This document shows positions 1 to 5,127 of a stretch of DNA of 5,127 nt, piece by piece. Within the stretch, counting starts at the first letter, position 1, and each line of letters begins with the position of its first letter. A program made the translations under genes and the position numbers. This stretch comes from an uncultured Porphyromonadaceae bacterium. GTDB taxonomy: Bacteria; Bacteroidota; Bacteroidia; Bacteroidales; Muribaculaceae. The notes beneath the pieces are model-generated. The model was not told where the DNA came from. It did not search any database and saw only the letters and a program-made list of their open reading frames with translations. Location: positions 1-5,127 of the forward strand of contig CAMVDK010000216.1 of the NCBI GenBank assembly GCA_947166165.1. Reading direction: 5' to 3'.

Positions 1-178
1 AATTGCTTGAGCCGAATTGGGCTTGATTGCTGAGCAGGTTTTGGCTCAAGCTGCTCGAAGCAGTAGCGGGCTACGGTTCAAGCAGTTGAGACAAAAGATG
101 CCAGCAAGCAACCCAAGGCGGCCAAAACCATTCATTACTTTTTTGCAATTTATAGAACCCACCTAAAGCATCGCTACG
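1..178. other. Intergenic leader upstream of the MBL hydrolase gene, no gene seen
   Basis: No supported coding region lies here; all three forward frames hit stops within the first 33 bases. The first 90 bases carry an inverted repeat and short degenerate repeats (listed separately). Bases 121-178 become AT-rich, as leaders in this window do. A candidate -7 element, TACTTTTT at 136-143, resembles the Bacteroidota TAnnTTTG box but lacks the final G, and no TTTG lies 19-21 bases upstream, so I do not call a promoter. The 11 bases before the ATG at 179 contain no Shine-Dalgarno sequence, which is normal for Bacteroidota. Confidence 0.6.
5..51. repeat. 12-bp inverted repeat (hairpin) with 23-base loop
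   Basis: GCTTGAGCC at 5-13 is the exact reverse complement of GGCTCAAGC at 43-51. The pairing extends inward by a G-T wobble (14/42) and two A-T pairs (15/41, 16/40), giving 12 bp with a loop of 17-39. Neither side carries a T-tract, so it is not a standard intrinsic terminator. It could be the end of an upstream transcript's 3' structure, a protein-binding palindrome, or part of a small repeat element cut by the window edge. Confidence 0.6.
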
Positions 179-760
179 ATGACCATCACAAGAGTAGAGA
201 ATTCCATATTCACGTCCAACACCTGGGTGCTGGTCCAGCCTGGAGAGGGCACCTGGCTGGTGGACTGCGGCGACGTGGAGCCGCTGCTGCCGCTCGTCGA
301 AGCGCCGCTGCACGGCGTGCTGCTCACGCACGCGCACTTCGACCACATCTACGGGCTGAACGAGCTGGTGGCCCGCTTCCCCGCCGCGCGCATCCTCACC
401 ACCGCCGACGGGCGCGACGCGCTGCTCGACGAGTACAAGAACCTGTCGGCCTACCACGACAGTCCCTACCGCCTGCCCGACGACTCGCACATCCGCCTGA
501 TTGCCGACGGCGACGTGCTGCCGCTGTTCGCCGGCATCCGGGCCGCCGTCCACGCCACCCCGGGCCACAACCCCAGCTGCGTCACCTTCGCCGTGGGCGA
601 GTATCTGTTCACCGGCGACGCCTACATCCCCGGCGTGAAGGTGGTCACCATCCTGCCCGGTGGCGACAAGCGCACGGCGGCGGCTTCTGTGGAGCGCATC
701 AAGCAGCTCGCCGAGGGCCGCGTCGTCTGCCCCGGCCACGGCAACCAGGCACCCCTTTGA
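179..760 (+). CDS. Metallo-beta-lactamase-fold hydrolase, glyoxalase II-like
   Basis: 193-residue metal-dependent hydrolase of the MBL superfamily. The full metal-ligand set is visible: H51-A-H53-F-D55-H56 (the HxHxDH motif), H130 in TPGHNPSC, D147 in FTGDAYIP, and H187 in the C-terminal PGHG. This pattern and the short length fit the small glyoxalase II-like group (COG0491), which typically hydrolyses thioesters such as S-lactoylglutathione or related thiol adducts; the true substrate cannot be read from sequence. There is no signal peptide or membrane segment, so it is probably cytoplasmic. The start at 179 is supported by the N-terminus: the usual first strand (residues 11-19, FTSNTWVLV) begins a few residues in, and D29-C-G31 follows as the family's DxG turn. 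The gene stands alone on its strand and converges with the GH3 gene across 200 bases. It looks intact. Family assignment is firm, substrate unknown. Confidence 0.93.
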   Translation: MTITRVENSIFTSNTWVLVQPGEGTWLVDCGDVEPLLPLVEAPLHGVLLTHAHFDHIYGLNELVARFPAARILTTADGRDALLDEYKNLSAYHDSPYRLPDDSHIRLIADGDVLPLFAGIRAAVHATPGHNPSCVTFAVGEYLFTGDAYIPGVKVVTILPGGDKRTAAASVERIKQLAEGRVVCPGHGNQAPL

Positions 761-771
761 AGCACAAGCAA

Positions 772-818
772 TTAGGCGGGTATTGCAGCCCTCAATGAGG
801 TGGTCGCCTAACGGCGAC
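772..818. repeat. Two mutually exclusive hairpins just after the MBL gene
   Basis: TTAGGCG (772-778) is the reverse complement of CGCCTAA (805-811). A wobble pair (779/804) extends this to 8 bp, and a small inner CCTC/GAGG stem (790-793/797-800) sits in its loop. Competing with it, GTCGCC (803-808) pairs perfectly with GGCGAC (813-818) around a TAAC tetraloop. Bases 805-808 are used by both stems, so only one can form at a time. Neither is followed by a T-run. They begin 12 bases after the MBL stop codon and may act as a 3'-end structure for that transcript. Confidence 0.5.
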
Positions 819-840
819 GGCCGTGAGGAATGTCGCGTTC

Positions 841-878
841 CCCCCCGGGTGGTGCGCGTCCCCCCGGGTGGTGCGCGT
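841..878. repeat. Perfect 19-bp tandem duplication, GC-rich
   Basis: The unit CCCCCCGGGTGGTGCGCGT occurs twice back to back, at 841-859 and 860-878, with no differences. The core CGGGTGGT appears a third time at 936-943, and a related CGGGTGTG at 947-954. The second copy forms the left arm of the hairpin at 862-916. Confidence 0.9.
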
Positions 879-916
879 CAGACTCGCTTCGCTCGTCTGT
901 CGCGCGACACCCGGGG
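862..916. repeat. Long GC-rich hairpin between convergent genes
   Basis: The left arm (862-870) pairs with 908-916 over 9 bp. After a G-A mismatch (871/907) and a T-G wobble (872/906), five GC pairs follow (873-877 with 901-905). A T-T mismatch (878/900) is followed by CAGAC/GTCTG (879-883 with 895-899). The 11-base loop holds GC-TTC-GC, which can pair with itself. That is about 20 pairs in 55 bases. It lies between two genes whose transcripts run toward each other, so it could block read-through or protect 3' ends in both directions. It lacks a T-tract and is not a classical intrinsic terminator. The arrangement resembles REP-like palindromic elements, but membership in a known family is not established. 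Confidence 0.75.
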
Positions 917-927
917 CTATCCAAATG

Positions 928-942
928 CCACCCTTCGGGTGG
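928..942. repeat. Short 6-bp hairpin with TTC loop, downstream of the GH3 stop
   Basis: CCACCC (928-933) pairs with GGGTGG (937-942) around TTC. Read on the minus strand it begins 18 bases past the GH3 stop codon, so it would be the first structure in that transcript's 3' end. No T-run follows it in either direction, so a terminator role is only a possibility. The nearby ACACCCG (907-913) can also pair with CGGGTGT (947-953), enclosing this hairpin in a larger alternative fold. Confidence 0.5.
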
Positions 943-960
943 TTGTCGGGTGTGTCAAAA

Positions 961-3231
961 CTATTGCAGCGTGAAGGTCAGTCGCTGCACGTTGCGGCTG
1001 TCGGGGCCCACCATCACCTCGAAGTCGCCCGGCTCGCAGTCGTAGACCAGGTCGGCGTTGTAGAATTTGAGTTTGTCGGCCGTGATGGTGAAGGTCACCA
1101 CGCGGCTCTCGCCAGGTTGCAGGGTGATGCGGGCAAAATCCTTGAGTTCCTGCACCGGCCGCGCGATGCTGCCCACCAAGTCGCGCAGGTAAAGCTGCAC
1201 CACCTCGGTGCCGGCGGTTGAGCCGGTGTTGGTGACCGTGACGGTGGCCTCGACACTGCCGTCGCGGCCCATCGTCGTGGAGCTGAGCGTGAGCGGGCTG
1301 TAGCTGAACGTGGTGTAGCTCAAGCCGTAGCCGAAGGGGAACAGCGGGTCGTTGGGCACGTCGAGGTAGTTGCTCGTATACTTGGTGAACCACTTGGGAT
1401 TGGGCCGGCCGGTGTTCAGATGATTGTAGTAGATGGGTATCTGCCCCTCGTTGCGCGGCATGGTGACCGACAGCTTTCCGCTAGGAGCCACATCGCCGAA
1501 GATGACGTCGCATATGGCGTCGGCCGCCTCGCTGCCGCCGAACCACACGTTGAGGATGGTGGACAGATGCTCGGCCTCCCACGTCATCACGGTGGCGCGG
1601 CCGGCGAAGTTGAGCAGCACGATGGGCTTGCCGGTTTTGAGCAGAGCCTCCAGCAGGTCGCGCTGCGCGTCGAGAATGCCGAGTTGCGATCGCGAGCTGG
1701 CCTCGCCGCTCATCTCACTGGGCTCGCCCATGGCTGCCACCACCACGTCGCACTGCTGTGCCAGTCGCACGGCCTCGGTGCGCATCACTTCGGCGTCGCG
1801 CTCGTCGCGCATCTCGCGGCCGAACATGGTGGCGTTCTTCTCCAACTCGGCGTCGTAGCACACGTTGCAGCCCTTGGCGTAGAGCACCTCGGCGCGTCCG
1901 GCGGTGGCTCGCTGCATGGCCTCGAGCAGCGTGCTGTAGCGCTCGCTGGTGGCCGCCACGCTCCAGGTGCCGGGCATGTTGGCGCGGGTGTTGGCCAGTG
2001 GCCCGACGAGGGCGATGCGGCCTTGGCGCTTGAGCGGGAGCACGTGGTCGTCGTTCTTGAGCAGGACAAACGTCTCGGTGGCCAGTCGGCGTGCCTCGGC
2101 GCGGTGGGCGTCGGTGTAGATTTCCTTGCCGGCGCGCTTGGGGTCGAGGTAGCGGTAGGGGTCGTCAAAAAGTCCGAGCTTATACTTGGCTTCGACCACA
2201 CGGCGGCAGGCCTGGTCGATGGCCTCGACAGTGACCTTTCCCTCGGCCAGCGAGCGCTCGAGGGTCGACACATAGCCCGAGGCCACCATGTCCATGTCGG
2301 TGCCGGCGTTGAGCGCCAGCGCCGAGACGGCCTGCAGGTCGCCCATGCCGTGGTTGATCATCTCGCTGATGCCCGTGTAGTCGCTCACCACAAAGCCGTC
2401 GAAGCCCCACCGCTGGCGCAGCACGTCGGTGAGCAGCCATCGGTTGCCAGTGGCGGGGATGTAGTCCACGGTGTTGAACGCGGCCATGAAGCTGCCGGCT
2501 CCGGCGTCGACCCCGGCCTTGTAGGGCGGGAAATATTCATTGAACATACGCACGTGGCTCATGTCCACCGTGTTGTAGTCGCGTCCGGCCTCGGCGCCTC
2601 CGTAGAGGGCAAAGTGCTTCACGCAGGCCATCATCGTGGTGCGGTCGGCCAGGTCGGGGCCCTGGTAGCCCTCAATCATGGCCCGCCCCACCTGCGACAC
2701 CAGGTAGGGGTCTTCGCCAGCACCCTCGCTCATGCGTCCCCAGCGCGGCTCGCGGCACAGGTCCACCATGGGGCTGAAGGTCCAGCAGATGCCGTCGGCC
2801 GTGGCCTCGGTGGCGGCGATGCGCGCCGAGCGGGCTATGGCGTCCATGTCCCAGCTCATCGACATGGCCAGCGGAATGGGGAACACCGTCTCGTAGCCGT
2901 GAATCACGTCCATGCCGAACAGCAGCGGAATGCCCAGTCGGCTGCGCTCGACGGCCACCTCCTGCAACTGTCGGATTTGCCGGGTGCCCTTCATGTTGAA
3001 CAATCCGCCCACTTGGCCGCGCTCAATCTGGCCCACCACGTCGCCGCTGACGCTGCTGCCCGTGATGATGTCGCCCGTGACGGGCAGGTTCAGCTGCCCG
3101 ATTTTCTCTTGCAGGGTCATGCGGCCCATCAAGTCGTTGATGAACTGGTCCATCTTGGTGTCGGTCGACGCGCAGGCCGCCAGCGCGACCGTTGCTGCGG
3201 CAATCCAGGTGTAAAGTCGGTGAAGTGTCAT
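961..3231 (-). CDS. bglX: GH3 family beta-glucosidase, BglX-type lipoprotein
   Basis: 756-residue glycoside hydrolase family 3 enzyme, close in length and motifs to E. coli BglX (765 residues). It is expected to release non-reducing-end beta-linked glucose or similar sugars from oligosaccharides by the retaining mechanism. The N-terminus has a short basic/hydrophobic signal (residues 4-19) ending in lipobox L17-A-A-C20, so it is probably lipidated and held at the outer membrane or in the periplasm. Domains in order: GH3 N-terminal barrel at about 28-395, GH3 C-terminal alpha/beta domain at about 403-635, and the Fn3-like domain at about 675-745. The nucleophile is D284 in VVSDYTG. The likely acid/base is E510 in GEASSR, matching the same motif in BglX. 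Substrate-site motifs include D108 (FGMDVIHG), R163-W-G-R166, GEDP (172-175) and K205-H206. The start at 3231 is fixed by the signal peptide and by a promoter 29 bases upstream. The gene is monocistronic, converging with the MBL gene and diverging from the transglutaminase-like gene. No SusC/SusD or other carbohydrate genes are visible beside it, so the natural glycan is unknown. Confidence 0.96.
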   Translation of the reverse strand: MTLHRLYTWIAAATVALAACASTDTKMDQFINDLMGRMTLQEKIGQLNLPVTGDIITGSSVSGDVVGQIERGQVGGLFNMKGTRQIRQLQEVAVERSRLGIPLLFGMDVIHGYETVFPIPLAMSMSWDMDAIARSARIAATEATADGICWTFSPMVDLCREPRWGRMSEGAGEDPYLVSQVGRAMIEGYQGPDLADRTTMMACVKHFALYGGAEAGRDYNTVDMSHVRMFNEYFPPYKAGVDAGAGSFMAAFNTVDYIPATGNRWLLTDVLRQRWGFDGFVVSDYTGISEMINHGMGDLQAVSALALNAGTDMDMVASGYVSTLERSLAEGKVTVEAIDQACRRVVEAKYKLGLFDDPYRYLDPKRAGKEIYTDAHRAEARRLATETFVLLKNDDHVLPLKRQGRIALVGPLANTRANMPGTWSVAATSERYSTLLEAMQRATAGRAEVLYAKGCNVCYDAELEKNATMFGREMRDERDAEVMRTEAVRLAQQCDVVVAAMGEPSEMSGEASSRSQLGILDAQRDLLEALLKTGKPIVLLNFAGRATVMTWEAEHLSTILNVWFGGSEAADAICDVIFGDVAPSGKLSVTMPRNEGQIPIYYNHLNTGRPNPKWFTKYTSNYLDVPNDPLFPFGYGLSYTTFSYSPLTLSSTTMGRDGSVEATVTVTNTGSTAGTEVVQLYLRDLVGSIARPVQELKDFARITLQPGESRVVTFTITADKLKFYNADLVYDCEPGDFEVMVGPDSRNVQRLTFTLQ

Positions 3232-3259
3232 TGTTTCGTTCTGTTTTGTTTTCCGACTG

Positions 3260-3290
3260 CAAAGTTAATCAATAATTGCTGTCTGACAAA
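3260..3290 (-). promoter_or_regulatory. Bacteroidota sigma-ABfr-type promoter of the GH3 gene
   Basis: On the minus strand, TTTG (3290-3287) is followed after exactly 19 bases by TAACTTTG (3267-3260). This is a full match to the Bacteroidota -33 TTTG and -7 TAnnTTTG consensus. Transcription should start near 3253-3255, giving a leader of roughly 22 bases. That leader is A-rich when read toward the GH3 start and has no Shine-Dalgarno sequence, as expected in this phylum. Confidence 0.85.
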
Positions 3291-3357
3291 AAGTTTGTTA
3301 TGACTGAGTTGGTGGTGCTCATGGATGTGAAGCCAACTTTTATAATTTCGAGAACAC

Positions 3358-3485
3358 CGGGAACACTACTCCGTATTTTACCGCAAAATCGGGAACACTA
3401 CTCCGCATTTTACCGCAAAATCGGGAACACTACTCCGTATTTTACCGCAAAATCGGGAGTACAGCTTGGAGTATTAGCGGAAAAT
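3358..3485. repeat. 32-bp tandem repeat array: three near-identical units plus one degenerate unit
   Basis: Units start at 3358, 3390 and 3422, each 32 bases and contiguous with no spacers. Unit 2 differs from units 1 and 3 by one base (C for T at 3406). Each unit begins CGGGAACACTACTCCG and ends TTTTACCGCAAAAT; within the end lies ATTTT-ACCGC-AAAAT, a near-palindrome. A fourth stretch of exactly 32 bases (3454-3485) keeps the ends CGGGA and AAAAT and about 21 of 32 positions overall, so it looks like a decayed copy. The array lies between divergent promoters, 70-200 bases from the GH3 start side and about 100 bases upstream of the transglutaminase-like gene. The forward strand of the unit has no stop codon in any frame. 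Possible roles are a regulator-binding array, a dispersed intergenic repeat, or a length-variable locus; the sequence alone does not decide. Confidence 0.93.
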
Positions 3486-3546
3486 CTGCGGGGGTGGTGC
3501 CGTGACGTTCTTTTCGCATACGATGCTATGGTTGGAAATTTTTTCG

Positions 3547-3554
3547 TAAATTTG
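3547..3554 (+). promoter_or_regulatory. Likely -7 promoter box of the transglutaminase-like gene
   Basis: TAAATTTG matches the Bacteroidota -7 consensus TAnnTTTG and lies 32 bases before the ATG at 3587, implying a leader of about 25 bases. A -33 TTTG is not present at the expected spacing. The nearest candidates are weak (TATG at 3527-3530 with 16 bases between, ATGC at 3523-3526 with 20). The promoter may therefore be weak or need an activator, perhaps acting from the repeat array upstream. Confidence 0.6.
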
Positions 3555-3586
3555 CGGCTGAAAAATTCCAACATCTTCCGAAAGTT

Positions 3587-5014
3587 ATGAAAATTCGCAA
3601 TCTCATCGCTGTGCTGGCTCTGCTGGGCACAGCCACCGGGGCGCAAGGGGCCGACTGGCTCGCGCAGGTGAACCAGTGCATCGCCCAGGGCGAATTCGCC
3701 CGCGCCGAGAAAATCATGGACAAACTGCCCCGCAAGACCCGCACTGCCGAAGCCGTGCGCATCGACTCGCTGCTCACCATCATGGAGCGCATCCGCAAGG
3801 ACTTCAACCTCACCCCCGAGCAGGGCGTGGCGCTCATCCGCGAGCGGATGCCCGAAGCCACCGACGCGCAAATCGCCAACTGGAAAGCCACGCGCAAACT
3901 CGAGGTGATGAACATCGACGGGCAGGAGTGGTGGTTCCGCAAGAGTGTGCGCAACCTGTGGCTGCTCGGCGATGAGTTTGCGCAGGCCAACGAGCAGGAG
4001 CGGCAGGAGACCTACGCCACACGCAGCCGCTACTTCAGGCAGGCCATGCGCACCGCGGCCGACCGCCACGGCGTGCGCGACTGGCGACGGGCCAACATCA
4101 CCTTCACGCTCGACGTCGACGCCGACGCCGTACCCGCCGGCGAGAGGCTGCGCGTGTGGATGCCGTTCCCCTACGAGAACGAGCGGCAGCGCAACATCCA
4201 CTACGTGGAAGGCAACCATCCCGCCACCATGAGCCAGGACAGCAAGCACCACACCGTCTACATGGAGGCTGTGGCCGAGGCCGGCAAGCCCACCCACTTT
4301 GAGTACACTTTCACCTACGAGGTGGGCGAGCGGCACATCGCCCAGCAAGACCTGCTGGCGCTGGTCGAGCCCTACCGCACCGACACCGAGCTCTACCGCA
4401 CCTACACCGCCAGCGAGGCGCCGCACATGATTGTCACCGACAAGATGCGCGACCTGGCCCGGCGCATCGTGGGCGACGAGGAGAACCCCGTCATGCAGGC
4501 CTACAAGGTGTATCAATGGATTTCGCGCACCTATCCCTGGGCCGGAGCGCGCGAATACAGCACCCTGGCCAACATCCCGCAGTATGTGCTCGACAACGGC
4601 CACGGCGACTGCGGACAGGTCACACTGCTCTACATCACGCTGGTGCGCGCCCTGGGCATCCCGGCGCGATGGGAGAGCGGATGGATGCTCCACCCGGGCG
4701 AGGTGAACTGGCACGACTGGGGCGAGACCTACTTCGAGGGCGTGGGCTGGGTGCCCACCGACCAGTCGTTCGGGCGCTCGGCCATCGACACGCCCATGGA
4801 CGCCTACTATGCCACCGGCATCGACGTCTACCGCATGGCCACCAACGAGGGCGTTGGCGACCGCCTGAGCCCGCCCAAGACCTTCATCCGCAGCGAGACC
4901 GTCGACTTCCAGCCCGGCGAGGTGGAGTGGCGCGGCGGCAACCTCTACTACGACCACTGGCACTCCCACCTCGAGGTGAACGGCATCACCCCGCTCGGCA
5001 GCCTCATCCAGTAG
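3587..5014 (+). CDS. Exported transglutaminase-like (COG1305-type) protein
   Basis: 475-residue protein with a cleavable signal peptide: K2/R4, then a hydrophobic stretch (5-14), with likely cleavage after A19-Q-G21. The C-terminal part (about 280-400) is a transglutaminase-like core with the complete papain-type triad: C342 in GHGDCGQ, H376 in NWHDWGE, and D392 in PTDQSF. In this family the core usually cleaves or modifies peptide or amide bonds; the substrate here is unknown. Ahead of it are a helical N-terminal region (about 24-70), a compact segment with the IDGQEWWF motif (about 75-125) seen in many Bacteroidota relatives, and a beta-rich segment (about 168-247). The location is probably periplasmic or cell surface; there is no lipobox and no membrane anchor beyond the signal. 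The start at 3587 is supported by the signal peptide and a -7 box 32 bases upstream. The gene is divergent from the GH3 gene and ends in a strong terminator, so it is a single-gene unit. It looks intact. Confidence 0.9.
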   Translation: MKIRNLIAVLALLGTATGAQGADWLAQVNQCIAQGEFARAEKIMDKLPRKTRTAEAVRIDSLLTIMERIRKDFNLTPEQGVALIRERMPEATDAQIANWKATRKLEVMNIDGQEWWFRKSVRNLWLLGDEFAQANEQERQETYATRSRYFRQAMRTAADRHGVRDWRRANITFTLDVDADAVPAGERLRVWMPFPYENERQRNIHYVEGNHPATMSQDSKHHTVYMEAVAEAGKPTHFEYTFTYEVGERHIAQQDLLALVEPYRTDTELYRTYTASEAPHMIVTDKMRDLARRIVGDEENPVMQAYKVYQWISRTYPWAGAREYSTLANIPQYVLDNGHGDCGQVTLLYITLVRALGIPARWESGWMLHPGEVNWHDWGETYFEGVGWVPTDQSFGRSAIDTPMDAYYATGIDVYRMATNEGVGDRLSPPKTFIRSETVDFQPGEVEWRGGNLYYDHWHSHLEVNGITPLGSLIQ

Positions 5015-5048
5015 CGCTCCCGTCGGCCCCGCATCACCAATGACAACA

Positions 5049-5083
5049 GGAGCCTTGCCACACGTGGCGAGGCTCCGTTTTTT
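5049..5083 (+). terminator. Intrinsic terminator of the transglutaminase-like gene
   Basis: The stem GGAGCCTTGCCA (5049-5060) pairs with TGGCGAGGCTCC (5065-5076) over 12 bp with one G-T wobble, around a CACG loop. It is followed by G and six Ts (5078-5083). It begins 35 bases after the stop codon at 5012-5014. The minus-strand side has no T-run, so it works in the forward direction only. The remaining bases to 5127 hold no gene that I can see. Confidence 0.92.
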
Positions 5084-5127
5084 GGGCCGTGAAAGGCTGC
5101 GACGGCGTGCGAAATTTTATTGTTTTT

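Noticed and set aside
43..90. tRNA fragment suggested by a GGTTCAAGC T-loop-like string
   Set aside because: The flanking bases do not form the 5-bp T stem and no acceptor or anticodon arm can be drawn.
71..739. 222-codon reverse open frame opposite the MBL gene
   Set aside because: In-register antisense shadow; the sense frame has every metal-binding motif of the MBL superfamily.
862..942. Standard bidirectional rho-independent terminator between the MBL and GH3 genes
   Set aside because: The hairpins are strong but no T-run follows on either strand, unlike the clear terminator at 5049-5083.
1420..3303. 627-codon forward open frame opposite the GH3 gene
   Set aside because: It is the codon-register antisense of a well-recognised enzyme; its translation is His/Gly/Ala/Val-rich with no recognisable domain, and it lacks a plausible leader.
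3358..3485. CRISPR array
   Set aside because: The 32-bp units are directly adjacent with no unique spacers, and there are no cas genes in the window.
3276..3590. Small 104-codon forward frame overlapping the next gene's start by ATGA
   Set aside because: Its middle is made of a 32-bp DNA repeat read in changing frames, and it covers the GH3 promoter and the forward -7 box, so it is probably not translated.
3410..4969. 519-codon reverse open frame opposite the transglutaminase-like gene
   Set aside because: In-register antisense shadow with low-complexity Val/Gly/His composition; the sense strand has a complete signal peptide and catalytic triad.
179..5014. A co-functional multi-gene system linking all three genes
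   Set aside because: The genes are convergent or divergent, each transcribed alone, and belong to unrelated families; proximity alone does not support a joint system.

Overview
The window looks like chromosomal DNA from a GC-rich member of the Bacteroidales (Bacteroidota). The basis is two TAnnTTTG-type -7 promoter boxes. One of them, ahead of the glycosidase, sits exactly 19 bases from a TTTG -33 box. Start codons are preceded by A-rich leaders without a clear Shine-Dalgarno sequence, and the gene content is typical of these bacteria: a BglX-type GH3 lipoprotein and an exported transglutaminase-like protein. Genus cannot be decided from the sequence. Coding DNA is strongly GC-rich at third codon positions, while the leader regions at about 121-178 and 3240-3600 are AT-rich.

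Layout: 1-178 is intergenic and holds a 12-bp hairpin and degenerate short repeats. 179-760 (+) encodes a small cytoplasmic metallo-beta-lactamase-fold hydrolase of the glyoxalase II-like type. 761-960 lies between convergent genes and is packed with GC-rich palindromes, including a perfect 19-bp tandem duplication and a 55-base hairpin. 961-3231 (-) encodes a complete GH3 beta-glucosidase-type lipoprotein. 3232-3586 lies between divergent genes, with a -7 box facing each gene and a 32-bp tandem repeat array between them. 3587-5014 (+) encodes a secreted protein with a complete Cys-His-Asp transglutaminase-like triad, followed by a strong intrinsic terminator at 5049-5083.

The three genes do not form an operon: neighbours converge or diverge and each is transcribed alone. 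The two exported proteins (GH3 lipoprotein and transglutaminase-like protein) share one divergent control region, so co-regulation is possible but not shown. Nothing links the MBL enzyme to them functionally.

I found no phage, transposase, CRISPR, toxin-antitoxin or defence genes, and no clear new multi-gene system. The parts that deserve a second look are non-coding: the 32-bp repeat array in the divergent promoter region and the palindrome cluster between the convergent genes.
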